The notes under the pieces: model-generated
The model's input: only the letters and a program-made list of their open reading frames with translations
What the model was told of the DNA's origin: nothing
Databases searched by the model: none
In this document: piece by piece, positions 1 to 8,807 of the stretch
Layout of the letters: each line of letters opens with the position of its first letter
Numbering within the stretch: the stretch's first letter is position 1
Program-made: the position numbers and the translations under genes
Assembly: GCA_964521285.1 (NCBI GenBank)
Contig: CAZFQS010000001.1
Span: 124,001-188,000 of the forward strand
Direction: 5' to 3'
Length of the DNA stretch: 64,000 bases
Source of the DNA: G020354785 sp964521285
GTDB taxonomy: Bacteria; Bacteroidota; Bacteroidia; Bacteroidales; UBA10428

Positions 1-1530
1 GAAATATCACCTTATACAAGGGTTTTCAGACACAGCGCGCCCCTCCTGGAGAATGAGTCTGCTTATAATTTTGACTGGGATTTTAATGATGGCACTACTG
101 ATACAGGCAGGGAGGTCGTTCATACATTTCCGGGGCCGGATACATATAATGTTAGCCTTACAGTTACTGACAGTTACGGGTGTTCAGATTCATATTCTGA
201 TAACGTGGTCGTTGAGCAACAGGCATCACCATATTCAATAACTATGAGTGATTCTCAGGGCTGTGATTCAATTCGTGTGAAATTTACCCTTATCAATAAT
301 TCAGGAGTTGATACCTTAACATCAATATACTGGGATTTTGGTAACGGCCAGATAAGTAACTCATTTGATCCCGATATAGTTACCTATTATCCGGGGGTCT
401 ATTCAGTTAATTATATTCTGAACGGCGGAAGCGATAATATCCTGATAGATACTATAAAGGTTTACCGGACAGCCATCGCTTCATTTGCTTATTCTGATAC
501 TTCTGAAATAGCTCCTTACAGTGCTGTATTCCGGCATAATGGACAAATATTTTATAATATAACGGACTATAGCTTTGACTGGGATTTTGATGATGGAACT
601 ACTAATACGGGCCAATCAGTAATTCATACATTTCCGGGACCTGACACATATAATGTCAGACTAACGGTTAGTGATATTTATGGTTGCTCAGATTCCCGAA
701 CCAGGGCCGTAGTTATTACCGAGCCTATGGAGACTTTTATAACAGCAAGTGAAACTGAAGGTTGCGATTCCCTGAAAGTAAAGTTCGGACTGACAAATCT
801 TGATACTGATACTATTACATCAATATACTGGGATTTTGGGAATGGGGAGACAAGTGACAACATTGATCCTGATACTGTTACCTACGAAAATACTGTCAGA
901 GCCCAAAGAGCATTTGACATTACAATAATAATAAATGGTGACTCTGCAAATGCTAAAGCACATAATGATTTTATTACCGTTTACCGTACTGTTACAGCTG
1001 ATTTCAGATGCGCCGACACCCTTACTACAAATCAATCAATAATCAAAGTATGCTGGAATACCGATCACCTGTATGTTACATCCTCAACATATGAATTTCT
1101 GTGGGATTTCGAAGGAATAGGTGAAGTTACAGGCAGAAGGCCTTTGTTATCGTTTCCTGCAAAAGATGACACTATAAGTGCCAGTCTGATTATAAATGAT
1201 CTTACACATGGCTGTACTGATACCATAATTAGAGATCTTATTCTTTTAACAGAATTAAAGATCCAAAACTTCTTCACTCCCAATGATGACAATATATTTG
1301 ATGAGTTTATTATTGAGGGGGGAAGTATGCCTTTGCACATTATAATTTTTAGCCGGACAGGTACCCTGGTTTATGAAGCCAAAGGGCCCAAAACTATACG
1401 ATGGGACGGAAAAACTGCTTCAGGACAGAAATTGAAGACAGGTGTATACTTTTACATTTTGAAAGCCCTTGAAGCTGATCCTGCAGAAAGATACACGAAA
1501 AAAGGTTTTGTACATCTTTTCAGGGAGTAG
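1..1530 (+). CDS. PKD-repeat surface protein with gliding-motility-type (T9SS type B) C-terminal domain, 5' partial
   Basis: The reading frame is open from base 1, so the start lies outside the window; 509 residues are visible. It contains alternating PKD-like beta-sandwich modules with the signature FDWDFDDGTT followed by HTFPGPDTYNV. The same block recurs with a period of about 171 residues (for example bases 73 and 586), so the protein is built of long tandem repeats. The last 90 or so residues (FFTPNDDNIFDEF through WDGKTASGQ to TGVYFY) match the CHU_C / gliding motility-associated C-terminal domain, which targets cargo to the type IX secretion system. Seen: repeats and C-terminal domain. 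Inferred: a large cell-surface or secreted adhesin-like protein. The binding partner is unknown. No catalytic domain is visible in the part present. Confidence 0.85.
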   Translation, partial: EISPYTRVFRHSAPLLENESAYNFDWDFNDGTTDTGREVVHTFPGPDTYNVSLTVTDSYGCSDSYSDNVVVEQQASPYSITMSDSQGCDSIRVKFTLINNSGVDTLTSIYWDFGNGQISNSFDPDIVTYYPGVYSVNYILNGGSDNILIDTIKVYRTAIASFAYSDTSEIAPYSAVFRHNGQIFYNITDYSFDWDFDDGTTNTGQSVIHTFPGPDTYNVRLTVSDIYGCSDSRTRAVVITEPMETFITASETEGCDSLKVKFGLTNLDTDTITSIYWDFGNGETSDNIDPDTVTYENTVRAQRAFDITIIINGDSANAKAHNDFITVYRTVTADFRCADTLTTNQSIIKVCWNTDHLYVTSSTYEFLWDFEGIGEVTGRRPLLSFPAKDDTISASLIINDLTHGCTDTIIRDLILLTELKIQNFFTPNDDNIFDEFIIEGGSMPLHIIIFSRTGTLVYEAKGPKTIRWDGKTASGQKLKTGVYFYILKALEADPAERYTKKGFVHLFRE

Positions 1531-1624
1531 TTATACTTGTAAAATTATAGTCGACAGCATAAATTTACAGATTCAGGTTGCTAAATATACCCGTTTAATA
1601 ATAAGCTGAAATAGTTTTACCCGT

Positions 1625-1840
1625 ATGACAGGAAATGTATTCAGAAATATATTTCGGTTTTATCTTGATGGTTTTAAAAGTATGACATATGGTAAAACCC
1701 TTTGGATTATAATTTTAATAAAGCTATTTATAATATTTGCCGTTTTAAAACTTTTTTTCTTTCCGGATTTTTTAAAGAAAAATTTCTCTTCAGATAATGA
1801 GCGAAGTGATTACGTAATTGATCAACTTGCGAAACCTTAG
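1625..1840 (+). CDS. DUF4492 small membrane protein of the cyd operon
   Basis: A 71-residue protein with one hydrophobic segment (about residues 27-47, IILIKLFIIFAVLKLFFF) and a charged C-terminus. It resembles the DUF4492 family, which in Bacteroidota sits directly in front of cydA. Its stop is only 9 bases before the cydA start, so the two are almost certainly co-transcribed. Its function is unknown; the fixed position suggests a role in assembly or stability of cytochrome bd oxidase. That role is inference from context, since no catalytic motif is visible. Confidence 0.8.
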   Translation: MTGNVFRNIFRFYLDGFKSMTYGKTLWIIILIKLFIIFAVLKLFFFPDFLKKNFSSDNERSDYVIDQLAKP

Positions 1841-1849
1841 CCTAAGATA

Positions 1850-3412
1850 ATGGATGGAATTGATATATCATTAATTAACTGGTCAAGAGGCCAATTTGCT
1901 TTAACTGCTATTTATCACTGGCTGTTTGTCCCTCTCACCCTTGGATTGTCTTTTATAATTGCTTTTATCGAGACTATCTATGTCAGAACAGGTAACGAAG
2001 AATGGAAAAGGATTACAAAATTCTGGATGACTTTGTTTGGAATAAACTTTGCTATCGGAGTAGCAACCGGTATTATCCTTGAATTTGAGTTTGGCACTAA
2101 CTGGTCTAATTATTCCTGGTTTGTTGGTGACATTTTTGGAGCCCCCCTGGCTATCGAAGGAATAATGGCTTTCTTTCTTGAATCTACCTTTATTGCAGTT
2201 ATGTTTTTTGGCTGGAATAAAGTAAGTAAAAAGTTCCATTTATTATCAACCTGGCTTGTAGCTGTCGGAGCGAGTTTATCAGGCCTGTGGATTCTGGTTG
2301 CAAATGCATGGATGCAATACCCTGTTGGCATGCAATTCAATCCGGAAACTGCACGTAATGAGATGTTAAATTTTTTGGATGTCTTTCTCTCTCCGGTGGC
2401 CCTTAATAAATTTATTCATACTATTACCTCAGGTTTTGTCCTGGGTTCAATATTTGTTATTGGTATAAGCTCGTGGTTTCTGCTTAAAAAAAGAGAAATA
2501 TTTTTAGCAAATAGAAGTATAATAATAGCATCAGTATTTGGAATTACATCATCAATTGTACTTATTTTATCTGGTGATAGCTCAACACGTCAGATAGCAG
2601 AAATACAGCCAATGAAACTTGCTGCTTTGGAAGGTTTACACGAAGGTAAAACCGGAACCGGTTTAATACTGTTTGGAGTATTAAACAAATCCGAAGAATA
2701 TTCAAAAGAAGACAAATCATGGGAATATAAATTCAAAATCGAGATCCCAAAATTACTCTCTTATATGGCATATGGCAGTTCTGATGCATTCGTTCCCGGC
2801 GTAAATGATCTAATTAAAGGAAATCCTAAAAACAGAATTATTTCAGCCCAGGAAAAAATTGAAAGGGGCAGGTATGCCCGTAAAGTACTGGCAGGAATGA
2901 AAAAAGCAAAAGAAAACGGAAATATACAGCAATATGAAGAGCTAAAAACAAAATTTTATGACAATGACTTTAAAGAAAATTATTTCAAATATTTTGGCTA
3001 TGGTTTCTTAAATGACACCAACAGCCTGGTCCCAAATGTTCCCATGACTTTCTATAGCTTTCATGTAATGGTTATGCTGGGATTTTATTTTTTTGTATTC
3101 TTTATCATCATGCTGGTAAGCCTTTACAGGGGGAAAATAGACAGGAGAGGCTGGTTGCTGCGATTGGCAGTTATTACGATTCCACTTGCTTACATTGCAT
3201 CCCAGGCAGGATGGATAGTATCAGAAATGGGTCGCCAACCATGGGTTGTACAGGATTTATTGCCCACGGTAGCCGCCACATCACATATTGATGCCAGTAC
3301 AGTACAGGTAACATTCTGGATCTTCGCTGTACTTTTTACTGCTTTACTTATAGCAGAAATAAGAATCATGTTCAAACAAATAAAAACAGGGCCAAAACCC
3401 GGAGGAAAATAA
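1850..3412 (+). CDS. cydA: cytochrome bd ubiquinol oxidase subunit I
   Basis: Inner-membrane subunit of the quinol-oxidising, oxygen-reducing terminal oxidase, 520 residues. The haem-ligand histidine region is near the N-terminus (ALTAIYHW, H23), a second ligand candidate is H190 in the FIHTITSGF segment, and the conserved EMGRQPWVVQ motif follows near residue 460. The Q-loop is of the short type between the central helices, with a charged soluble stretch around residues 275-385. It lies between DUF4492 and cydB, with one base between its stop and the cydB start. High-affinity oxygen use fits an anaerobe or microaerobe that scavenges or tolerates low oxygen. Nothing in the sequence suggests inactivation. 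Confidence 0.97.
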   Translation: MDGIDISLINWSRGQFALTAIYHWLFVPLTLGLSFIIAFIETIYVRTGNEEWKRITKFWMTLFGINFAIGVATGIILEFEFGTNWSNYSWFVGDIFGAPLAIEGIMAFFLESTFIAVMFFGWNKVSKKFHLLSTWLVAVGASLSGLWILVANAWMQYPVGMQFNPETARNEMLNFLDVFLSPVALNKFIHTITSGFVLGSIFVIGISSWFLLKKREIFLANRSIIIASVFGITSSIVLILSGDSSTRQIAEIQPMKLAALEGLHEGKTGTGLILFGVLNKSEEYSKEDKSWEYKFKIEIPKLLSYMAYGSSDAFVPGVNDLIKGNPKNRIISAQEKIERGRYARKVLAGMKKAKENGNIQQYEELKTKFYDNDFKENYFKYFGYGFLNDTNSLVPNVPMTFYSFHVMVMLGFYFFVFFIIMLVSLYRGKIDRRGWLLRLAVITIPLAYIASQAGWIVSEMGRQPWVVQDLLPTVAATSHIDASTVQVTFWIFAVLFTALLIAEIRIMFKQIKTGPKPGGK

Positions 3413-3413
3413 T

Positions 3414-4568
3414 ATGTTTGAATCATTTTCTCATTTAACACTTCAGCAATACTGGTGGATAATAATCTCATCACTTGGAAGTATCCTGGTATTTCTGTTA
3501 TTTGTACAGGGTGGCCAGACCCTGATTTATACACTGGGGAAAAATGAAAATGAAAGAACGATTATAGTAAATGTCCTTGGCAGAAAATGGGAATTTACAT
3601 TTACTACACTGGTAACTTTTGGTGGTTCATTATTCGCTTCTTTCCCTTTGTTTTATGCTACCAGCTTTGGCGGTGCATACTGGTTGTGGATATCTATACT
3701 GTTCTGTTTTGTGATACAGGCAATTGCATACGAATTTCGTTCAAAGCCAAATAATCTTTTTGGCCATAAAACATATGAGATATTTTTGTTTATAAATGGT
3801 GTTCTCGGTACTGTCTTATTAGGAACTACATTGGGAACGTTTTTCAATGGCGCAAAATTCTCTGTAAATTTCAGTAATATTACCAATCCGGACAATCCCG
3901 TTATTTCGCAATGGGGATCTCCTTTTCACGGACTGGAAGCCATCCTCAATTTTCATAATCTTTCGCTGGGAATGGCTGTTTTCTTTCTTGCCAGAACCAT
4001 GGCTTTGTTATATTTTATAAATAATATCGATGACAACAATATTATTAAGAGAGTCAGAGTACAGCTAATAATTAACTCACTGCCATTTATATGTTTTTTT
4101 ATGATATTCATAACCCGGTTGTTTCTAATAAAGGGGTTTTCCTATAATACCGAAACATATATTATATCAATGGAGAAATTCAAATATTTCCATAATCTGA
4201 TAGAAATGCCGTTAACAGGATTTCTCTTCACCACAGGTACTCTTCTAGTCATATTTGGTATAATTAAATCGATTATTTCAAAATATTCAAAAGGAATTTG
4301 GTTCACAGGAACCGGAACCTTTCTGGTGGTCTTTTCACTTTTTATCATAGCAGGATTTAATAACACTGCATATTATCCGTCAACATCTGATTTACAAAGC
4401 TCATTGACAATACAAAATAGCAGTTCAAGCAAATATACTTTAACGGTAATGAGCTATGTATCACTTCTTGTTCCATTTGTTTTTGCCTACATATACTATG
4501 CATGGAAAGCAATTAACAGGAAGAAAATTAATGTCGATGAAATAAAAGAAGAATCACATATTTATTAA
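3414..4568 (+). CDS. cydB: cytochrome bd ubiquinol oxidase subunit II
   Basis: A 384-residue membrane protein with about eight to nine hydrophobic segments, matching the CydB family (N-terminal LTLQQYWWIIISSLGSILVFLLF region, tandem four-helix halves). It pairs with CydA to bind the haems and form the oxidase dimer. The start follows the cydA stop by one base, which indicates translational coupling. Seven bases after its stop a 37-residue membrane peptide begins, at the place where proteobacterial cyd operons encode CydX. No cydC or cydD is present in the window. Confidence 0.95.
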   Translation: MFESFSHLTLQQYWWIIISSLGSILVFLLFVQGGQTLIYTLGKNENERTIIVNVLGRKWEFTFTTLVTFGGSLFASFPLFYATSFGGAYWLWISILFCFVIQAIAYEFRSKPNNLFGHKTYEIFLFINGVLGTVLLGTTLGTFFNGAKFSVNFSNITNPDNPVISQWGSPFHGLEAILNFHNLSLGMAVFFLARTMALLYFINNIDDNNIIKRVRVQLIINSLPFICFFMIFITRLFLIKGFSYNTETYIISMEKFKYFHNLIEMPLTGFLFTTGTLLVIFGIIKSIISKYSKGIWFTGTGTFLVVFSLFIIAGFNNTAYYPSTSDLQSSLTIQNSSSSKYTLTVMSYVSLLVPFVFAYIYYAWKAINRKKINVDEIKEESHIY

Positions 4569-4575
4569 TATCGAA

Positions 4576-4689
4576 ATGTACTTAACATCAATTATTCTGC
4601 TTCTTTCCTGGCCTGCATTAATTATCATAAGTTATATACTGATTAAGTTTGCACTCAGGAAATTTGAAAAAAAGCTCAACGGGAAGTAA
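4576..4689 (+). CDS. 37-residue single-span membrane peptide, candidate small subunit of cytochrome bd
   Basis: A short open frame starting at ATG 4576, seven bases after the cydB stop, ending at TAA 4687-4689. It encodes one strongly hydrophobic helix (about residues 4-23, containing SIILLLSWPALIIISYILI) followed by a basic amphipathic tail rich in Lys, Arg and Glu. This size, topology and position are what is seen for CydX/CydS-type accessory subunits of bd oxidases, though I see no clear sequence match to CydX. It is co-directional and probably co-transcribed with cydAB, and converges on pssA 15 bases further on. Seen: ORF, hydrophobicity, position. Inferred: oxidase subunit. It could also be a chance ORF, but the neat membrane-helix-plus-basic-tail composition argues against that. 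Confidence 0.6.
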   Translation: MYLTSIILLLSWPALIIISYILIKFALRKFEKKLNGK

Positions 4690-4704
4690 CTGAAAACATA
4701 AAAA

Positions 4705-5460
4705 TCACTCCATCTTCATAAACCAGTTATTTATTAAGGAGAGTAAAATATACAGAATAATAACCGGTGCTAATCCCCGAAGTCCGAACAGAATAATAAT
4801 CAATGCAGAAATAACTAAAAATAAATAACGTATGCCATTATCTTTAAAAGATAACTTTTTAAATTTTAATGAAAACATCCTGACATTTGATACAAGCAAA
4901 ATACAAATAACAATAATGAGTCCTATTAAAAAGATTAAAGAATATATATTATATACATTTTCTTTAGCCTCAAAAGGTAAAAAATATATATCAGAGTTAA
5001 TTCCTATCGATGCTATTAATAAGGCACTTGCCGGTGTAGGCAATCCTATAAAGTAATTCTTCTGTCTACTGTCAATATTGAATTTTGCCAGCCTTAAAGC
5101 AGAAAACACAACAATAATAAATGCTGAATAAAGTATAAGTGCATTATTAAATCCTGGCCTGTCAACACTTAACCCTGTTTCAACCAAAGAGAACATAATT
5201 AACCGGTATACAATCATTGAGGGAGCTACTCCAAAACTTATTACATCTGCCAGTGAATCAAGTTGTTTGCCAATATCTGATACAGAGTTTAATATTCTTG
5301 CAAAAAAACCGTCAAGAAAGTCGAAAATTGCAGCAATAATTATAAAAACCCCTGCACCTACTATCATTTCTCTTTGTAAGGAATATACTATTGAAATACA
5401 TCCGGAAATGAGTCCTAAACATGTAAATAGGGTAGGTATAATATTTTTTACTGCTTTCAT
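4705..5460 (-). CDS. pssA: CDP-diacylglycerol--serine O-phosphatidyltransferase
   Basis: A 251-residue integral membrane enzyme that makes phosphatidylserine from CDP-diacylglycerol and serine, the first step to phosphatidylethanolamine. The complete CDP-alcohol phosphotransferase signature is present: D47-x2-D50-G51-x2-A54-R55-x8-G64-x3-D68-x3-D72. These aspartates bind the metal ions and the D72 position is the usual catalytic base. Several hydrophobic helices follow. It is transcribed towards the cyd operon and divergent from the HAD hydrolase gene. Phosphatidylserine decarboxylase is not in the window. Confidence 0.93.
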   Translation of the reverse strand: MKAVKNIIPTLFTCLGLISGCISIVYSLQREMIVGAGVFIIIAAIFDFLDGFFARILNSVSDIGKQLDSLADVISFGVAPSMIVYRLIMFSLVETGLSVDRPGFNNALILYSAFIIVVFSALRLAKFNIDSRQKNYFIGLPTPASALLIASIGINSDIYFLPFEAKENVYNIYSLIFLIGLIIVICILLVSNVRMFSLKFKKLSFKDNGIRYLFLVISALIIILFGLRGLAPVIILYILLSLINNWFMKME

Positions 5461-5625
5461 ATCTGGCTTCTTTTATTAATAAAAATACAAAATAATAAAA
5501 ATATACTAACTAATAGAGTCGCTTTTAAAAGATAGATCAATTTTGATTGAATATAGAATTACTAAATACTAAATAATTGTTATTTTTGCTGACATTTGGC
5601 ACTTATTAAGGAACAGATACTAAAT

Positions 5626-6051
5626 ATGAAAATAGCGGTTGACTTTGACGGAACAATTGTAGAACACAGATATCCACAGATTGGTGAGGAAAAATTATTT
5701 GCATTTGAAACACTTAAGCAGTTGCAGAAACTTGGACATCATATTATATTATGGACATTCAGACATGGTAAAGAGCTGGATGAAGCAATAGAATACTGCA
5801 AAAAGAAAGGTCTGGAATTTTATGCTGTTAATAAAAGCTATCCTGAAGAAGAATTCGATCCCGAAACAATAAGCAGAAAAATTGATGTTGACTTATTTAT
5901 TGACGACAGAAATGTCGGGGGCTTTCTTGGATGGAGTGAAATATGGCAAATACTAAACCCGGATTTTGCCGATTCCGAATACAATGAATTGGGAAATCTT
6001 ACTAAAGGGTCGGAAAAAGTTGGCAGCAGACTTAAAAAGCTGTTCAGATAA
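5626..6051 (+). CDS. HAD-superfamily hydrolase (BT0820-like small phosphatase)
   Basis: A 141-residue soluble protein. Motif I is at the N-terminus (AVDFDGTIV, with D6 and D8 as nucleophile and acid/base), motif II is the LWTFR stretch with T44, and motif III/IV ends in FIDDRN with D93 and D94 for magnesium. There is no cap domain, as in the small BT0820-type Bacteroidota HAD proteins. The ATG at 5626 is chosen because motif I must lie at the extreme N-terminus; a TTG ten codons upstream also keeps the frame open but adds an unneeded leader. The substrate cannot be told from the sequence. The glutaminyl cyclase gene follows after 14 bases, so they may share a transcript. Confidence 0.85.
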   Translation: MKIAVDFDGTIVEHRYPQIGEEKLFAFETLKQLQKLGHHIILWTFRHGKELDEAIEYCKKKGLEFYAVNKSYPEEEFDPETISRKIDVDLFIDDRNVGGFLGWSEIWQILNPDFADSEYNELGNLTKGSEKVGSRLKKLFR

Positions 6052-6065
6052 ATCTTAAAATATTT

Positions 6066-7187
6066 ATGAATAAATTCCTTCTCAGATTTATTAATTTTCT
6101 GAAATATATACTAACCTTTTCCCTTGTTATTAATCTGAATAATTGCAAAACTACTAATTCCAATAACACTGACTCCGGTACTACTGAAAGCACATCAAAA
6201 ATAAGTGAAATAGCCTCTCTTAAATCCCCGGAGAAAGACGAAGTATTTGTTTGTGGTGATACAATTCAGATAAGACTGTCATTGAGGGAAAAAAATATAG
6301 TAATTGATTCTATTCGTTACTATGCAAATAATGAATATATCACCACAGAAACAAGTGATTTTGGTTCTATATACTGGATATCTAAAAATAGCGGAGTCGG
6401 ACAAAATAATGTAAAAACAGTTATTTTTTATAATGACAGCCTGAAAGAAACTCATGCAGTGTCTTTTATCCTGCTTTCTGATATAATACCTGAAAATTAC
6501 GGTTATAAAGTGATTAATAAATTTCCGCATGATAAAAATGCCTATACCCAGGGATTAGTATATGATAACGGATTCATTTATGAAGGAACAGGCAAAACAG
6601 GACAATCATCATTAAGAAAAGTAAATATTAATACCGGTACAGCTGTTAAAAAAATAGATCTTGATCGACATATATTTGGTGAGGGTATTGTAATAATAAA
6701 TGATAATATCTATCAAATAACATACAAAACACAGGTTGGATTTGTCTATGATAAAAATACCCTGGATCTTATTAGAAAATTTGATTACCAGATAAAGGAA
6801 GGATGGGGCCTGACAACTGACGGTAAAAAAATATTCATGAGTGATGGAAGCTCAAATTTGTACCTGATAGATTTTGAATATTTTACTCAGATAGGGCAAA
6901 TTGAGGTTTTTAATCATAAAGGAATAGTATCAAATTTAAACGAACTTGAATATATAAACGGGAAAATATTCGCTAATGTTTATGGAGAGACAAAAATAGT
7001 CATAATTGACCCAAATACAGGTAAGATAACCGGGGAGCTGGATTTAGAAAATTTAATGCCCCCGGGCTCTAAAAATAACCTGGATAAAGTATTGAATGGT
7101 ATCGCATATAATTACGATAATAATCATCTTTATATTACAGGTAAAAACTGGCCGGTCTTATATGAGATTGAAATAACAGGCATCTGA
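6066..7187 (+). CDS. glutaminyl-peptide cyclotransferase lipoprotein (plant/bacterial beta-propeller type)
   Basis: A 373-residue protein with a hydrophobic leader ending in a lipobox-like NLNNC (C27), so probably an exported lipoprotein. An Ig-like stretch (about residues 45-135) precedes a five-bladed propeller typical of glutamine cyclotransferase (HDKNAYTQGLVYDNGFIYEG, then FGEGIVIIND, then LNELEYINGKIFANV). The family turns N-terminal glutamine of exported proteins into pyroglutamate. In Bacteroidota many mature secreted proteins begin with Gln after signal peptidase cleavage, so a periplasmic cyclase has many potential substrates. Several predicted mature proteins in this window do so. 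The family call is firm; the localisation is inferred. Confidence 0.88.
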   Translation: MNKFLLRFINFLKYILTFSLVINLNNCKTTNSNNTDSGTTESTSKISEIASLKSPEKDEVFVCGDTIQIRLSLREKNIVIDSIRYYANNEYITTETSDFGSIYWISKNSGVGQNNVKTVIFYNDSLKETHAVSFILLSDIIPENYGYKVINKFPHDKNAYTQGLVYDNGFIYEGTGKTGQSSLRKVNINTGTAVKKIDLDRHIFGEGIVIINDNIYQITYKTQVGFVYDKNTLDLIRKFDYQIKEGWGLTTDGKKIFMSDGSSNLYLIDFEYFTQIGQIEVFNHKGIVSNLNELEYINGKIFANVYGETKIVIIDPNTGKITGELDLENLMPPGSKNNLDKVLNGIAYNYDNNHLYITGKNWPVLYEIEITGI

Positions 7188-7311
7188 ATTTAAATTAATT
7201 TAACAAAAATTAATAAATTCCGGATGATATTAAATAGATTTAACCTAATTTGCTATTTTATTTAAATACCTATGTTTCTTTTTTTTGTATATTTATATAA
7301 ATCATAAATCC

Positions 7312-7689
7312 ATGAAACCATATAGAGTAGAAGCAACAGATTTTTCACCTAAAGTAATCCTTGATCCAAAAAATAATACCTTTGAAATATCAGGTATTTC
7401 CAGACCTGAAAATGCAAATGAATTTTACGAACCAATAGTAAATTGGCTGGATAAATATATTAATAATCCAAATGAACTTACCGAGTTAAAATTTAGGTTT
7501 GATTATTTCAATACCTCCTCACTTAAATTTTTCTTAATGATACTATCAAAGTGTAAGGAAATAACAGAATCAGATGCTGAACTAAGTATTAAGTGGTATC
7601 ATGATGCAGAGGACGAATCAATGCTTGAAGCTGGAAAAAGTCTGGAAGAATTAAGTGACCTAACATTTGATTTTGTTATTAATAAATAA
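7312..7689 (+). CDS. DUF1987 / SiaC-family regulatory phosphoprotein
   Basis: A 125-residue soluble alpha/beta protein of the SiaC (DUF1987) family. The signature is the FDYFNTSSLKF segment. Its threonine is residue 68 in this numbering, the position of the phosphorylated threonine reported for Pseudomonas SiaC, which when unphosphorylated binds and activates a diguanylate cyclase. Start: ATG 7312 is preferred to a TTG nine codons upstream because it gives the family's usual N-terminus (MKPYRVEATDFSPKV). No SiaA phosphatase, SiaB kinase or cyclase lies next to it, so here it is an orphan whose partners must be elsewhere. The function beyond partner-switching is not known. Confidence 0.82.
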   Translation: MKPYRVEATDFSPKVILDPKNNTFEISGISRPENANEFYEPIVNWLDKYINNPNELTELKFRFDYFNTSSLKFFLMILSKCKEITESDAELSIKWYHDAEDESMLEAGKSLEELSDLTFDFVINK

Positions 7690-8002
7690 AATAAAAACCT
7701 GGTAACTGCCATTTTATAAATCCTTAACCATATCTGTTATTAAATTTTCCTGATATTAATTCAATAATTCTATCAGGTCACATTTATATATTATGAAAGC
7801 ATAATAATATTTACCAAAAGTTAAATTACTGTTATTATAGTGGTATGATTGATATAGTAACGATTGTTAATAACATGTTAATAAAAGAGCCGGAATTGTT
7901 TACAAAACAAAATCTTAATAAAAATCCATTGATTTTTTAAAACACTATTTTTGAACGTCTATGAAAAAGTAATATTATAACCTGCAAAAAATAAACATCT
8001 CA
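7690..8002. other. 313-base intergenic region in front of parA
   Basis: Very AT-rich, with no credible ORF on either strand. The only element I can point to is a TAnnTTTG-type -7 box listed separately. I looked for a parS-like palindrome (TGTTTCACGTGAAACA type) here and did not find one. Confidence 0.5.
7946..7953 (+). promoter_or_regulatory. candidate -7 promoter box for parA
   Basis: TATTTTTG matches the Bacteroidota TAnnTTTG -7 consensus and lies 49 bases before the parA start. No good -33 TTTG at 19-21 bases upstream is present, so this is only a candidate. Confidence 0.3.
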
Positions 8003-8803
8003 ATGGGTAAAATAATAGCAATTGCAAACCAGAAGGGAGGGGTCGGTAAAACAACATCAGCAATAAATCTGGCTGCCAGCCTGGCAGTCCTTGAAAAAAA
8101 AGTGCTGCTTATTGACGCTGATCCCCAGGCAAATGCAACTTCAGGAATCGGGTTTGATGTAAGAAATATAAAAACCAGCATATATGAATGCTTAATAAAT
8201 GAAGTAAATCCTAATGATATTATTTTAACCTCTGAAATTGAAGGGCTGGATTTGATTCCTTCACATATTGATCTTGTTGGGGCGGAAATTGAGATGTTAA
8301 ATATGCCTAACAGGGAAAGGATGTTTAAAGAAGTTATTCACAGGATAAATAGTGCTTATGATTTTGTTTTAATTGATTGCTCGCCCTCGCTCGGACTAAT
8401 AACTGTTAATGCTCTGACTGCTGCTGATTCTGTAATTATACCGGTTCAGTGTGAATATTTTGCACTGGAAGGACTTGGTAAGTTACTGAATACTATAAAA
8501 ATTATTCAGGGCAGATTAAATCCGGATCTTGAAATTGAAGGATTCTTACTGACAATGTATGATGCCCGCCTGCGCCTTTCTAACCAGGTAGTTGAAGAAG
8601 TTAGGAAACATTTCCAGCAGATGGTCTTCGAAACTATCATTCAGCGGAATATCAAACTAAGCGAATCACCCGGTTTTGGGAAACCGGTTGTTCTGTATGA
8701 TGCTGACTCCAAAGGCTCGGTTAATTATCTTAACCTGGCACGTGAGCTTCTTCAGAAGAATAATGAAACAAAAATTAGTAATGAAGATAAAATAATTGAA
8801 TAA
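8003..8803 (+). CDS. parA: chromosome-partitioning ATPase ParA/Soj
   Basis: A 266-residue deviant Walker ATPase. The Walker A' box KGGVGKTT is at residues 11-18, with the signature lysine K11 and K16; the DADPQ switch is near residue 40 and the FVLIDCSPSLG Walker B region near residue 122. It binds DNA nonspecifically as an ATP dimer and is stimulated by ParB to segregate the origin region. parB starts four bases after its stop. The co-occurrence with parB suggests that the window may lie not very far from the replication origin, although no parS or dnaA is seen. Confidence 0.96.
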   Translation: MGKIIAIANQKGGVGKTTSAINLAASLAVLEKKVLLIDADPQANATSGIGFDVRNIKTSIYECLINEVNPNDIILTSEIEGLDLIPSHIDLVGAEIEMLNMPNRERMFKEVIHRINSAYDFVLIDCSPSLGLITVNALTAADSVIIPVQCEYFALEGLGKLLNTIKIIQGRLNPDLEIEGFLLTMYDARLRLSNQVVEEVRKHFQQMVFETIIQRNIKLSESPGFGKPVVLYDADSKGSVNYLNLARELLQKNNETKISNEDKIIE

Positions 8804-8807
8804 TAAA

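Noticed and set aside
53..241. 62-codon ORF at the window start
   Set aside because: Out of frame with the PKD-repeat protein, whose frame is open from base 1 and shows repeated modules.
1901..2239. 112-codon minus-strand ORF
   Set aside because: Lies within cydA, which has all family motifs.
7690..8002. parS site near parAB
   Set aside because: No palindrome close to TGTTTCACGTGAAACA could be found here or within parA/parB by eye.
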